A stretch of DNA of 33,311 nt, taken from positions 1-33,311 of the forward strand of contig JAAOMR010000207.1 in the NCBI GenBank assembly GCA_018853935.1, read 5' to 3'. The notes under the pieces were generated by a model. It was not told the DNA's origin. It made no database searches and worked only from the letters and a program-made list of their open reading frames with translations. Of this stretch, positions 18,414-27,701 are shown in pieces; the stretch's first letter is position 1; each line of letters starts with the position of its first letter. The position numbers and the translations under genes are program-made. The DNA comes from Acidithiobacillus ferrivorans (GTDB lineage Bacteria; Pseudomonadota; Gammaproteobacteria; Acidithiobacillales; Acidithiobacillaceae).

Positions 18414-21400
18414 TTACATCGCTTCGTGAGATGCCGTCTCTGAAACAGGTGCCTTGCCCTTCCAGTGCCCTTTCCATCCCTCAAAAAGTACATAGAATGC
18501 CGGCGTCACATAGAGCGTCAGAAACTGCGAGACGATGATGCCGCCCGCCACCGCCACGCCCAGCGGCACCCGCGACTCAGCACCCGCCCCGATGCCAATG
18601 GCGATAGGCAGAATACCCAGCACCGCGGCAAGGTTCGTCATCATGATTGGACGGAAGCGGGTGACACAGGCATCGACCATGGCATCGATGGCGCTGGCCC
18701 CTTCGCGGCGGCGGTGAATGGCGAAGTCCACCATGATGATGCCGTTCTTTTTGACCAGCCCCACCAGCATGATGATGCCGACGAAGCTGAACAGATCGAG
18801 TTCCTGATGGAAAATCCAGAGGGCCAGCAAGGCGCCAAAACCGGCCAGGGGCAGGGCAGTGAGGATGGTCAGGGGATGGATGAAATCTTCGTAGAGAATG
18901 GCCAGAATGGCGTAGATCAGAGCCACTGTTGCCAGCAGCAAGAGTGGCAGGCTGCCGGTGGACTGGGAAAAGGCCGCGGCGGAGCCACCAAACTCTCCCT
19001 GCACATCCGCGGGCAATATCTTTGTCGCCGTGTCCTGCACGGTCCGGGTCGCATCGCCGAGGGAGGTGCCGGGGGCCAGATTGAAAGAAATGGTCACGCT
19101 GGGCAGTCCGTTGTAGTGGCTGATACTCAAGGGTCCGACGCCGTAAGCGAAGTGCGCCAATGCGGCCAGGGGCACTAGGCCGGTGCTGCCCGGCACCGTG
19201 ATCGCCGAAAGTGCCCCGAGATTTTCCTGAAACTGCCGCGCCAGGTCGAGAATGACCTCGTATTGATTGGTGGAGGCGTAGATAGTGCCCACCTGGGCGC
19301 CGCCGAAAGCGAAGTTCAACGCCTGCTCGATGGCCTCAGGGGTGACTCCCAGAGCCTGGGCGCGCTGGTGCAGGATGTGCACTTCGATTTCCGGGTTGGC
19401 TAATTGCAGATCACTGTTAACGGCCTGTAGTCCGGGTACTTTGCGCAGGGCTGTTACCAGTTTGGGCACGGTCACATTCAGGCTATTCTGATCCTCGCTC
19501 TGCAGAATGTATTGGTAATGAGATTGTGATGAGACCGGCCCCATCTGAATGGCGGGCGGCAACTGGAAACTCGCTTCAACCCCGGAAAAATGGCTGACGG
19601 TACTGCGCAATTCCCCAATGACCTGGGTTCCTGACGCCCGCTCGCCCAAGGGCTTGAGGCGGATGATCAGCCGCCCGGTGTTGGCGGAGCCAAAGGCCCC
19701 TGCACCCTGCCCGGCACTGGACATCACGGTCTGCACGGCTGGATTGTGGCCGACGGCAGCGGCGATGGCCTTCTGGGTGGTTTCGAGTTGGGCAAAGGAA
19801 ATACCCTGGGGATATTCCAGATTGCCCATGATCATGCCGCTGTCTTCGGTAGGGATGAAGCCCTTGGGCAGCAGAATAAAGAGTCCGATCGTGGCCAGCA
19901 GGCTCAGCAAGGCCCCGCCATACACCCAGCCGCGATGGCTGAGCGCCACCCGCAGGCTGCGTCCATACCAGTCGCGCAGGCTGAGGAAACCGCTTTCGAA
20001 GCGGCTCTGTCCCTGATGTTTCACCCGCAGGTAGCGGGCGCAGAGCATGGGGGTTAACGTCAGGGATACCAGCCCGGACAATAGGATGACCACCGCGATA
20101 GTGACGCCGAACTCGCGAAATAAACGACCGATGATGCCACCCATCACCAGAAAAGGCAGGAAGACCACGGCCAGCGACAGGGTCATGGAAATCACGGTAA
20201 AGCCGATCTCGCGGCTGCCAATAATCGCCGCCTGATAGGGCTCTTCGCCGTTTTCCTCATGGCGGGCGATGTTTTCCAGCATGACCACGGCATCATCCAC
20301 CACAAAGCCCACCGCCAGGGTCAGCGCCAGGAGCGTCAGCGTATTCAGGGTGTAGCCCAGTGCGTAAATGATAGCGAAGGTGCCGAGAATGGAGGCGGGA
20401 ATCGCCAGCGCGCCAATCAGGGTCGGGCTGCCGCGGCGCAGGAAGAGCCAGAGCACCCCGGCCACCAGTATGGAGGCGAGCAACAGGGTGACTTCGACCT
20501 CCTCCACCGCCGAACGGATATAGTCGGCCTTGTCGTACACCACCGTCATGTGGGCACCGCCGGGCAGACTGGCGCTCAGCAGGGGCAGGCGTTTCTGGAT
20601 AGCGTCGGAGATGGCCACTGTGTCGGCATTGGGTTGGCGCACTACGGCGAGAATCAGGGCGCGCTGCCCCCCCATCCAACTGGCGATCTGATCATTGTCT
20701 ACGCCATTGCTGACCTGGGCGATGTTCGCGAGTGGCACCACCGCGCCGTTGGCGAAGGTGATGGGCATGCCGGCGAAAGCCTGGGCATCATGGAGCTGGC
20801 CATGCACATTCACCGCATAATTGCGCACCGCACCCAGCACTGTGCCCTGCGGCAGATTGACGTTATGACTGGAAATAGCCTGGGTAAGGGCCTGCAGCGA
20901 TATCCCATGCGCCTGCATGGCAAAGGGGTTGGCGTGGATGCGGACCGCGTAATTCTGCTCGCCGAAGATCAGCACCTGGGCGACGCCGGGAATACCGGAA
21001 ATGGCGGGCACCACCTTGTCTACCGCATACTGGTTGAGCTGATAGATAGGCATATTGGGCGCGGCGAGGGCAATAAACTCGATGGGTGCCGCCGACGGGT
21101 TGAGCTGTTTGACGAAGGGCAGGCTGGGCATGCCCGGCGGCAGCAGGTGGGAGGCCTGGGTGACCGCGTTTTCGACATTTTGGGTGGCGACATTAATATT
21201 CTGGCTGAGGTCAAACTGCAGGATGACACGCGTCGAGCCCTGATTGTTCACCGAGCTCATGGAGGACAGGCCAGGAATGGCGGAAAACTGTTTCTCCAAA
21301 GGCGTAGCCACGGCGCTGGCCATGGTCTGCGGGCTCGCTCCCGGCAGACTCGCCGCGACCATGACCGTCGGAAAGTCCACACTGGGCAGCAAGGCTACCG

Positions 21401-21497
21401 GCAGTTTCATAAAGGCAAAAATGCCATACAACACCAATCCGAGAATGAGGACGACCGTCATCACCGGGCGGCGAATGAACAGGGCGGAGAAATTCAT
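18414..21497 (-). CDS. RND-family efflux pump, inner-membrane subunit (AcrB/MdtBC type)
   Basis: A 1027-residue proton-driven exporter of the hydrophobe/amphiphile efflux family. It has 12 expected membrane segments: TM1 at about 11-30, TM2-TM6 from about 335, and a second set in the C-terminal half. Two large periplasmic loops are seen. The proton-relay aspartates are D401 and D402 in FVVDDAVVMLEN, and the partner lysine is in GLVKKNGIIMVDFA. The sequence resembles MdtB/MdtC and related HAE-1 pumps rather than heavy-metal CusA. The start overlaps the adaptor stop by 4 nt (ATGA). Substrate is unknown; drugs, solvents or organic acids are possible. Confidence 0.95.
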   Translation of the reverse strand: MNFSALFIRRPVMTVVLILGLVLYGIFAFMKLPVALLPSVDFPTVMVAASLPGASPQTMASAVATPLEKQFSAIPGLSSMSSVNNQGSTRVILQFDLSQNINVATQNVENAVTQASHLLPPGMPSLPFVKQLNPSAAPIEFIALAAPNMPIYQLNQYAVDKVVPAISGIPGVAQVLIFGEQNYAVRIHANPFAMQAHGISLQALTQAISSHNVNLPQGTVLGAVRNYAVNVHGQLHDAQAFAGMPITFANGAVVPLANIAQVSNGVDNDQIASWMGGQRALILAVVRQPNADTVAISDAIQKRLPLLSASLPGGAHMTVVYDKADYIRSAVEEVEVTLLLASILVAGVLWLFLRRGSPTLIGALAIPASILGTFAIIYALGYTLNTLTLLALTLAVGFVVDDAVVMLENIARHEENGEEPYQAAIIGSREIGFTVISMTLSLAVVFLPFLVMGGIIGRLFREFGVTIAVVILLSGLVSLTLTPMLCARYLRVKHQGQSRFESGFLSLRDWYGRSLRVALSHRGWVYGGALLSLLATIGLFILLPKGFIPTEDSGMIMGNLEYPQGISFAQLETTQKAIAAAVGHNPAVQTVMSSAGQGAGAFGSANTGRLIIRLKPLGERASGTQVIGELRSTVSHFSGVEASFQLPPAIQMGPVSSQSHYQYILQSEDQNSLNVTVPKLVTALRKVPGLQAVNSDLQLANPEIEVHILHQRAQALGVTPEAIEQALNFAFGGAQVGTIYASTNQYEVILDLARQFQENLGALSAITVPGSTGLVPLAALAHFAYGVGPLSISHYNGLPSVTISFNLAPGTSLGDATRTVQDTATKILPADVQGEFGGSAAAFSQSTGSLPLLLLATVALIYAILAILYEDFIHPLTILTALPLAGFGALLALWIFHQELDLFSFVGIIMLVGLVKKNGIIMVDFAIHRRREGASAIDAMVDACVTRFRPIMMTNLAAVLGILPIAIGIGAGAESRVPLGVAVAGGIIVSQFLTLYVTPAFYVLFEGWKGHWKGKAPVSETASHEAM

Positions 21498-22624
21498 GCG
21501 GATTTCCTCTGCTGACCCCTATGCGACCCGGTGGCTGCAGGGGTGCCAGTGAGTTTCACCTTCGCCCCCGGATAGAGGCGGGCGGGAAGCGGAAAAATCA
21601 CCCGAATACTCTTGTCTACGCCCTGTACCACCGCATCCGTGCCCGATTCCCAGAGCACCTGCACCGATTTGTCCACCGCTTTGCCATCTTGCACCACATA
21701 GACAAAGGGCCCGCTGCTGCCCTGTTGGACCGCGCCCACCGGCAGCACTGTGGCTTGTGCCAATTGCTGTACCGGCATCTGCACCTGCACATACTGCCCT
21801 GGCCAGAGGCCGAGGTCGGTGTTAGGTACTGTAGCCTGCAGGCCGATGGTGGCGGTCCCCAGGCTCACGCTGTTGTCAATAAAAGTGAGCTTGCCCTGAG
21901 CGAGCACGGTGCCGATTTTCTCGTCGTTGATGGGCAGGGGAATTGCCTGCTGTTGCGCCCACCGCGCCGCGCTCAGCAAGCCCTGGGGAATGCTGAAATT
22001 CACGGTAATGGGGGCGATCTGGTTGACCGTAGCCAGTTGTGTCTGGTTGGCGATGACCAGGTTGCCTGCCTTGACCTGGGCCAGCCCGATGCGACCGCTG
22101 ATGGGGGCGGCGATGCGGGTGTAAGAGAGGTTGAGGCGGGCCTGCTCCAGGGCGGCTTGGTCAGCCTGTACCTGCGCTGTCGCCGCCTGTGCCTGGGAGA
22201 CTGCCTGATCGAAGCTTTGCCGGGTGATGAAATCCTTTTCCGCCAGCGGACGGTCCTGCTCCACTATGTTACGGTTGTAGCGCGCGGTGGCCTGATCCGC
22301 CACCAGTTTGGCCTGGGCCTGGGCGAGCGATGCCTGCATCTGTGCCGGGTCGATGGTGAACAGGGCTTGTCCCTTCTCTACCATGCTCCCCTCGGCAAAC
22401 TGCACGCTCTGCAGGATGCCGGAAGTCTGCGGCACGATTGTCGCCGTTTGCAGGGGCGTCACCGTGCCCAGAAAAGCTTCATAATGGGTCATGGGGCGGG
22501 TGCTGGCGCTGACGAGGCTGACCTGCAGGGGCGGCATTTCATGCTTGGTCTTGGTCTGGCAACCACTCAACAGCAGGGAGAGGACTGCCAGCGTTAGCAG
22601 GAGAACAACAGGGGGACGGGTCAC
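21494..22624 (-). CDS. RND efflux membrane-fusion (adaptor) lipoprotein
   Basis: A 376-residue periplasmic adaptor linking pump and outer-membrane channel. The N-terminal lipoprotein signal ends in the lipobox LLSGC (cysteine 22). The biotinyl-lipoyl half-motifs flank a helical hairpin rich in alanine and glutamine (about 95-170): QTSGILQSVQFAEGSMVEKG before it and RIAAPISGRIGLAQVKAGN after it. Beta-barrel and membrane-proximal domains follow. Its 5' end overlaps the outer-membrane factor stop, and its 3' end overlaps the pump start, each as ATGA, so the three proteins are translationally coupled. Confidence 0.94.
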   Translation of the reverse strand: MTRPPVVLLLTLAVLSLLLSGCQTKTKHEMPPLQVSLVSASTRPMTHYEAFLGTVTPLQTATIVPQTSGILQSVQFAEGSMVEKGQALFTIDPAQMQASLAQAQAKLVADQATARYNRNIVEQDRPLAEKDFITRQSFDQAVSQAQAATAQVQADQAALEQARLNLSYTRIAAPISGRIGLAQVKAGNLVIANQTQLATVNQIAPITVNFSIPQGLLSAARWAQQQAIPLPINDEKIGTVLAQGKLTFIDNSVSLGTATIGLQATVPNTDLGLWPGQYVQVQMPVQQLAQATVLPVGAVQQGSSGPFVYVVQDGKAVDKSVQVLWESGTDAVVQGVDKSIRVIFPLPARLYPGAKVKLTGTPAATGSHRGQQRKSA

Positions 22625-24081
22625 GGTGCATTCTCTCCCAAAGGTATGCCGACGGCCTGACTGAGTTGCGCCAGGGCGACATAACTGTTAACCAGATTTT
22701 GAATCAGGGTGTAGCGCGCCTGCGCCAGGGTGGATTCGGCGAGGAGGACATCCTGAATGGTAGCCTGGCCGACCCGATACTGGGCCTGTACCACCTCCAG
22801 CGCCTTCCCGGCATTTTCCAGACCGCTCTGTGCGCCGGGGTAGGCCGCAATGGCGCCCTGGAAGTTGTGAAAATCCTGCCAGACCGTCGCTTCGGTGTTG
22901 TTGCGGCTGGCCGCGAGGTTGGATTGAGCTTGGTCTCTCAGTGCCTGTGTCTGGCGTATCTGATAATGCGTATTGAAGCCAGTGAAGAGGGGCACCGTCA
23001 GGGTGAAACCCACCGTCCAGGTGTCACCGGGCCGGAAGCCGCCTTGATAGAGATAACCATAAGAGCTGTTGACCCCCAGACTAGGCAGACCACTGGCCTC
23101 GGCGCTGCGGACATTGGCTTGGGCCACCGCTACCTGCGCCCGCGCCTGCTGCAGGGTGGGATTGGCGGTGAGGGCGGCATGCATCAGCGTCTTGGCAGCG
23201 CTGTGGAGTTGGGGCGGTTCCTGCCCCAGTTTGAGGGACGTAATCTTCAGGGTGGTCTGCGGACTGAGGCCCAGGGTGCTGGCCAGCAACCCTTCGCTGC
23301 TGCGCACGGTCTGGCGTTGCGCAGCGAGGGTGGACTGCGCCTGCGCCATGGCGGCCCGAGCCTGATAGAGGGCGCCGATGGTGGCTTGCCCGGCACGATG
23401 CAGCACCTCGGCGGCTTCCAGGTTTTTCTGGTTTTCCGCAACGGTCTTTTCATCGGCAAGGACTAGGGATTGATTGCCGAGGAGTTGGTAATAGGCCTGC
23501 GCGACGCTGAAGGCCACGGTCTGGATGTTCTGGTTCTGGGTGAAGCCCGCCACCCATTCCTGGGCGCGGGCAGCATCCACCTTGGCGGCGCGTAGGCCAA
23601 AGTCCCATAGGGTGTAACTCAAGGTCAGGTTGGGGTTGGCGCTGTTGCGTGCCGGCACCGTAAAGCCGGCGGTGGAGGCTGCTTGTCGGCGGCTAAAATT
23701 GGTATTGAGGGACAGGCTCGGCAGCCAGGCGCTTTTCGCCATCCCCAGGCTTGCCGCCTGCGCACGCAATCCATCCCAGGCGGCGGCGGTCTGCGGGTTG
23801 TGGGCGAGGGCATACGCAGTGAGTTGCGGCAGCGTCCAGATTTGCGCCTGTTCCTCCACAGAAAGGCCCTGGAGCTTAGGTAAATCGGGCAGGGTGGCTT
23901 GGGTGGTCCAAGGCTGGGCCGGGCTGGCACTCAGGCCGCTATCCGTATCCAGAGGGTCGGCCAGCCACGCACCGACGCCAGCTTGCGCCAGCCCGCCTTG
24001 AGCCACACAGAAAACGGTACAGACAGCCAGCAATAGCGCTTTGGGGGGCACGCTCAGGTTCCTCGACAGTGGAGCCGCCAT
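22621..24081 (-). CDS. TolC-like outer-membrane efflux factor
   Basis: An outer-membrane channel protein of about 486 residues. The signal peptide has a basic start, a hydrophobic KALLLAVCTVFCVA core and cleavage near AQA. The mature part has two tandem OEP repeats: LTAYALAHNPQTAAAWDGLRAQ begins the first, and NPTLQQARAQVAVAQANVRSAEAS marks the second, with long alanine/glutamine-rich helices and short beta strands. ATG 24081 gives a sensible signal peptide; a GTG seven codons upstream (24102) is the alternative. Neither has a well-spaced ribosome site. It is the first gene of the efflux operon. Confidence 0.93.
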   Translation of the reverse strand: MAAPLSRNLSVPPKALLLAVCTVFCVAQGGLAQAGVGAWLADPLDTDSGLSASPAQPWTTQATLPDLPKLQGLSVEEQAQIWTLPQLTAYALAHNPQTAAAWDGLRAQAASLGMAKSAWLPSLSLNTNFSRRQAASTAGFTVPARNSANPNLTLSYTLWDFGLRAAKVDAARAQEWVAGFTQNQNIQTVAFSVAQAYYQLLGNQSLVLADEKTVAENQKNLEAAEVLHRAGQATIGALYQARAAMAQAQSTLAAQRQTVRSSEGLLASTLGLSPQTTLKITSLKLGQEPPQLHSAAKTLMHAALTANPTLQQARAQVAVAQANVRSAEASGLPSLGVNSSYGYLYQGGFRPGDTWTVGFTLTVPLFTGFNTHYQIRQTQALRDQAQSNLAASRNNTEATVWQDFHNFQGAIAAYPGAQSGLENAGKALEVVQAQYRVGQATIQDVLLAESTLAQARYTLIQNLVNSYVALAQLSQAVGIPLGENAP

Positions 24082-24153
24082 TCTCCCGGAAAGCGGAGTC
24101 ACAAGGAAGATGTGGCACTAGGGGAAATTGTTGCGAAATGTTACGGGCGGGCC

Positions 24154-24183
24154 TTGCGGAAGACGAATCATGTTCTATATAAA
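24154..24183 (+). promoter_or_regulatory. Candidate promoter of the beta-barrel protein gene
   Basis: TTGCGG (24154-24159) is followed by TATATAAA (24176-24183), giving 16-18 nt spacing depending on register. The leader to ATG 24280 would be about 90 nt. The region is also upstream of the divergent efflux operon. Confidence 0.4.
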
Positions 24184-24279
24184 TCTTTACTGACTCTGTG
24201 ACGTGTATGGTTACCATTGGGTTACAGGCCGATTCAGCGCGGGAACACTATCTTAAGGGATAAATAAAAGGATGTCCGC

Positions 24280-25128
24280 ATGATCAACAAGAAAGCCATC
24301 GCAACCCTGACCGCAGCAAGCCTGACCCTGTTTTCCGTTTCTGCCATGGCCAACAGCACCTGGAATGCCAGCCAGAATCCAATCGTTGCGGCCAACAACG
24401 AAATAGGTCTCGCGGCGACGGGCACATTGATGAATTATCAGGAACACTTTGCCACGACAGGTGTCCTCAGTGCGCCAATGGATGATACGGAATCAGGATG
24501 GTTGCCAGGATTTTCGGTAAATCTCTCGGGGATGAATAACAACCTTACAGAAAATCTGTATTTATCGCTTAATTATAATTATTATTCGGCCGGGATAGCT
24601 TATAACGGATCATACATAGGCTCCTATGTTCCACTCTATTCGACAGATCAGGCTACCACGCAAAACTTTATAGGAAAGCTGGGTAAAGGTTTTTCTATTA
24701 GTAATAACATGATGCTCACACCATATGTAGCGGGTGGATTTCAGTTGTGGAACAGACAGCTTCCCGGTACTCACGAACGTTACCATTCTGAGCTTGTTGG
24801 CGCAGGTCTCATGTATCAGTACGCACCGACAGCCAGGTTGGTCCTGGGTGCTGACATGCGTGTACTCGCTCTTGTTGGCGGAGGCATCAAAACATCCCAA
24901 TGGTCCTCTGGCTTTGGTACCAGTGGAGAAGAAACCCTAGGGATTCATGCAGACTATAAAATTTCTGGTGGATGGCATGTTTATGGTGGCTTGAATTTCA
25001 CCCACTTTACTTACACCGGGACGGGCATTGTAACATTTTATCAAGGTGCTACGAAGTATATTGGTAAGGAGCCTCCATCATCAACCAATCTGCTCGGTAT
25101 GAGTGCTGGGCTTGCCTATAGTTATTAA
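24280..25128 (+). CDS. Outer-membrane beta-barrel protein, unknown function
   Basis: A 282-residue exported protein. The signal peptide (MINKKA start, hydrophobic LTAASLTLFSV core) is cut after SAMA, near residue 24. The mature part alternates polar and aromatic residues in short strands (LYLSLNYNYYS, LTPYVAGGFQLW, WHVYGGLNFTHF) and ends in a terminal aromatic residue, all typical of an 8-12 strand barrel inserted by the BAM machinery. I cannot place it in a named family with certainty; OmpW-like or opacity-type porins are possible. AAAGGA lies upstream of the ATG. Base composition is visibly more AT-rich than its neighbours. It is divergent from the efflux operon. Confidence 0.8.
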   Translation: MINKKAIATLTAASLTLFSVSAMANSTWNASQNPIVAANNEIGLAATGTLMNYQEHFATTGVLSAPMDDTESGWLPGFSVNLSGMNNNLTENLYLSLNYNYYSAGIAYNGSYIGSYVPLYSTDQATTQNFIGKLGKGFSISNNMMLTPYVAGGFQLWNRQLPGTHERYHSELVGAGLMYQYAPTARLVLGADMRVLALVGGGIKTSQWSSGFGTSGEETLGIHADYKISGGWHVYGGLNFTHFTYTGTGIVTFYQGATKYIGKEPPSSTNLLGMSAGLAYSY

Positions 25129-25179
25129 TCCTGTTTGTGCACGAGCAGAGCACGCATGCGGTGTTAACAGGCAAAATAG

Positions 25180-25518
25180 TATCATCCCAGTCCCCTTTCA
25201 CAGACGACGGAGTATGCTTGTAGGACAGGGTCGGCCTTAGCTATGGACGGCGTGAGAGCAGTCGCGGGGAGTGTCTGCCCAAGCGCGCGGCGGCAACCCG
25301 TCTTTGGCCTCTTACGACAGGCCATGTCTACAGGCGACGGGGTGCCGTAGTATCTTGCGGAGCGAACGGCAGTAAGACTGGAAGCGGCCATCCAGTTTTC
25401 GATGGCGACGGGCAGGGTAATGCTTTCCTTGAGTCAGGCATCCCGTCAGAACGGACAGCTAGACAATACCATCCGAAAACATAGTACCATTGATTTTATC
25501 TGGCCATTATCCTACTGA
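25180..25518 (+). pseudogene. Possible decayed coding frame in a 445-nt gap, unidentified
   Basis: Between 25129 and 25573 there is no intact gene. One plus-strand frame is open from 25180 to a TGA at 25516-25518, apart from a single TAG at 25348-25350. The part after the stop (YLAERTAVRLEAAIQF and on) has a protein-like composition. An opposite-strand frame, 25182-25391, also exists. I recognise no family, and chance is quite possible at this GC content. Confidence 0.2.
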
Positions 25519-25573
25519 GTTGGCGTCGCTCCTGGCCCCGTCCCACTCCACGAACATTTTCTGAGATCACGCT

Positions 25574-25972
25574 ATGCGCATAGACCGCCTGGATCATATC
25601 GTCCTGACCGTGGTGGATATATCTGCTACGATCGCCTTCTATTCACGGATATTGGGCATGCAGGAACTTACCTTTGGTGACCAGCGGAAGGCCTTGGCCT
25701 TTGGGCAGCAAAAAATCAACCTGCATTCGGCAGGGCGTCCCATCGCTCCGCATGCGACCAGTCCCGCTCCCGGGTCGGCGGATTTGTGCTTCATCGTGGC
25801 CGGTGGTATCCAAGAAGTGCTCGCCCATCTGCAGACCTGCGAAGTCGCCCTGGAAGCCGGTCCGGTGCCACGCACTGGAGCCACGGGGCCGATCATTTCG
25901 GTCTACTTTCGGGATCCTGATGGCAATTTGCTGGAGGTGGCCACTTATGATCACTCGGGCCATGGGTCATGA
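25574..25972 (+). CDS. VOC-family (glyoxalase-fold) protein
   Basis: A 132-residue single-domain protein with the beta-alpha-beta-beta-beta fold of the vicinal oxygen chelate superfamily. It begins RIDRLDHIVLTVVDI, with a metal-ligand histidine at residue 8, then AFYSRILGM. It ends FRDPDGNLLEVATY, with the conserved glutamate. It resembles the small YaeR / virulence-protein-like VOC group, whose substrates are mostly unknown. The ribosome site is weak. Its stop overlaps the SDR gene start by 4 nt (ATGA), so the two probably act together or are at least co-translated. Confidence 0.88.
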   Translation: MRIDRLDHIVLTVVDISATIAFYSRILGMQELTFGDQRKALAFGQQKINLHSAGRPIAPHATSPAPGSADLCFIVAGGIQEVLAHLQTCEVALEAGPVPRTGATGPIISVYFRDPDGNLLEVATYDHSGHGS

Positions 25973-26712
25973 CCGATAATCCTCGCGTCGCACTCGTCAC
26001 CGGCTCCACCTCCGGCATTGGTCTGGCTATCGCGCAGCGTTTAACGCAGGCGGGATATTGGGTGGCCCTGCATTCCCGCGCGTCCTCTGTCGCCGGCCTG
26101 CAGGAAGCTGCGGCGATGGAGAATACCAAATATTTTCAGGCAGATTTGCTGGATGAGGGGGCGCGCAAGGATCTGATCGACAGCGTGTACACGCATTACG
26201 GTCGGCTCGATGTGTTGGTCAATAATGCGGGTGAGTCCAGCGTGATTCCGCATGATGATTTACTGGCCGCGACACCGGACATTTGGCACCGCCTCTACGA
26301 ACTCCATGTGGTGGCGCCCTGGCAACTCGTCGCGCTGAGCGAACCCTATCTGCGGGCGGCATCGAGCGCCGACCATCCGGCATCGGTGTTAAATATCAGC
26401 TCCCATGCCGGCGTGCGACCCAAGGGGGCTTCTATACCCTATGCCGCAAGCAAGGCTGCATTGATTCACGTCACTCGCCTGCTCGCTAAAACTCTGGGAC
26501 CCGATATCCGGGTGAACGCCATTGCGCCGGGGCTGGTGGATACGCCGCTGACCGAAGATTGGGCGGCCATTCGCGAACAATGGATTCGCGATGCCCCCAT
26601 GCGACGAAGCGCGAGCCCGAAGGATATCACTGATGTCGCTCTGATGCTGACGGAATCGGCTTATCTGACGGGAGAGGTGATTGTGGTGGATGGCGGGATG
26701 AATCTGCTTTAA
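25969..26712 (+). CDS. Short-chain dehydrogenase/reductase
   Basis: A 247-residue NAD(P)-dependent oxidoreductase of the classical SDR family. The cofactor motif is TGSTSGIG (near 11-18), NNAG follows the fourth strand, the serine is in VLNISSHAG, and the catalytic YAASK gives tyrosine and lysine. The C-terminus has the usual YLTGEVIVVDGGMNLL. Substrate cannot be read from the sequence; FabG-like and sugar/alcohol dehydrogenases share this architecture. It is coupled to the upstream VOC gene. Confidence 0.92.
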   Translation: MTDNPRVALVTGSTSGIGLAIAQRLTQAGYWVALHSRASSVAGLQEAAAMENTKYFQADLLDEGARKDLIDSVYTHYGRLDVLVNNAGESSVIPHDDLLAATPDIWHRLYELHVVAPWQLVALSEPYLRAASSADHPASVLNISSHAGVRPKGASIPYAASKAALIHVTRLLAKTLGPDIRVNAIAPGLVDTPLTEDWAAIREQWIRDAPMRRSASPKDITDVALMLTESAYLTGEVIVVDGGMNLL

Positions 26713-26753
26713 CGCATCGCGGCGAATAGAACGGATTTTTCACAACTCCTTTT

Positions 26754-27171
26754 CTTAATCCCGGCGCCGTTCGTATCAACAAGTCTTTGGGCGATGCCGT
26801 AGGCCTCCGGCACTGGGCATACATCTCATCCAGATAGAGCTGGTCAAGAGAGCACCGAGTACCATCTGCATCATTATGAAGAAGAAGCCGTGTACGTGCT
26901 GTCTGGTAAGGTCATGCTCACCATGGAGGGTGATCAGTATCTCATTGCCCCAGGCGACCTCGTCGGTTTTCCGCGCCACACGGTCGCGCACAGCATCAGC
27001 AACGACGGGACGGAAACACTCGTGTGTCTGGTCATAGGTCAGCGACTGGATCAGGATGTCGCGGATTACCCGAATCAGCATAAACGCCTGTACCGTAATA
27101 ATGGGGAATTGAATCCGGTGGATATGGGAAATATCCGTGTCGCGCGCCTCGATAGCAAGTCAATACGGTAG
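26754..27171 (+). pseudogene. Cupin-domain protein gene with two frameshifts
   Basis: The conserved cupin barrel is spread over three frames. The first reads NPGAVRINKSLGDAVGLRH. A one-base loss near 26814 shifts to GIHLIQIEL. A second one-base loss near 26842 shifts to QESTEYHLHHYEEEAVYVLSG and on to the stop at 27169-27171. The metal-binding HLHHYEE and the later PRHTVAHS histidine are intact, so a GTG at 26890 could still give a 93-residue fragment lacking the first histidines. No intact start was found upstream. It is most likely a recent pseudogene, unless the two gaps are sequencing errors. Confidence 0.7.
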
Positions 27172-27275
27172 GATGTTGATAGAATCGTGCCATTAGCCCA
27201 CAATCTCGCCAAGGACCGTATCTTCCGGGGGCCTTTCTTGGGTAAAAATCCTCTTCAGCGCTTTCCGCTGATGCC

Positions 27276-27701
27276 ATGAAAATCGGTCTTGCCAGCACTG
27301 ACGCCGAGATTGCCGCCTGCTACCCGGTAATAAGAGAGTTACGTCCACATCTTCCGGAAGAAACTTTCATTGCCCGGGTGCGCTCACAACAGCAGTACGG
27401 CTATCTGCTGGCCTACCGGCAAGAAATGGGCATGCCGGTGGCCGCAGCCGGATTCAGGATGGGGCAAAGTCTTTCGTGGGGCCGGTATTTATATGTTGAT
27501 GACCTGGTCACACTGTCGACACATCGCTCCCAGGGCCACGGTGCCGCGCTGCTCTCGTGGTTAGAAAGTTTTGCGGTAGAACATAACTGTGAACAGCTTC
27601 ATTTGGGGTCAGGATTTCAGCGGAAGGATGCGCATCGGTTTTATGAACGAGAAGGGTTCGCGTCAGTTGCCTATCACTTTCACAAAGTCTTGGTGCCATG
27701 A
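27276..27701 (+). CDS. GNAT-family N-acetyltransferase
   Basis: A 141-residue acyl-CoA-dependent acetyltransferase. Motif A, the CoA pyrophosphate loop, reads RSQGHGAALLSWLE (R/QxxGxG/A). Before it come the central strands (LYVDDLVTLSTH), and after it the motif-B region HRFYEREGFASVAYHFHK. The acceptor is unknown. No strong ribosome site precedes ATG 27276. It lies alone, downstream of the broken cupin gene. Confidence 0.88.
   Translation: MKIGLASTDAEIAACYPVIRELRPHLPEETFIARVRSQQQYGYLLAYRQEMGMPVAAAGFRMGQSLSWGRYLYVDDLVTLSTHRSQGHGAALLSWLESFAVEHNCEQLHLGSGFQRKDAHRFYEREGFASVAYHFHKVLVP

Noticed and set aside
20259-21515. 418-codon plus-strand frame opposite the RND pump
   Set aside because: An antisense shadow, common in GC-rich genes with strong codon bias.
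25182-25391. 69-codon minus-strand frame in the intergenic gap
   Set aside because: No ribosome site and no recognisable family; the opposite strand gives an equally plausible frame.
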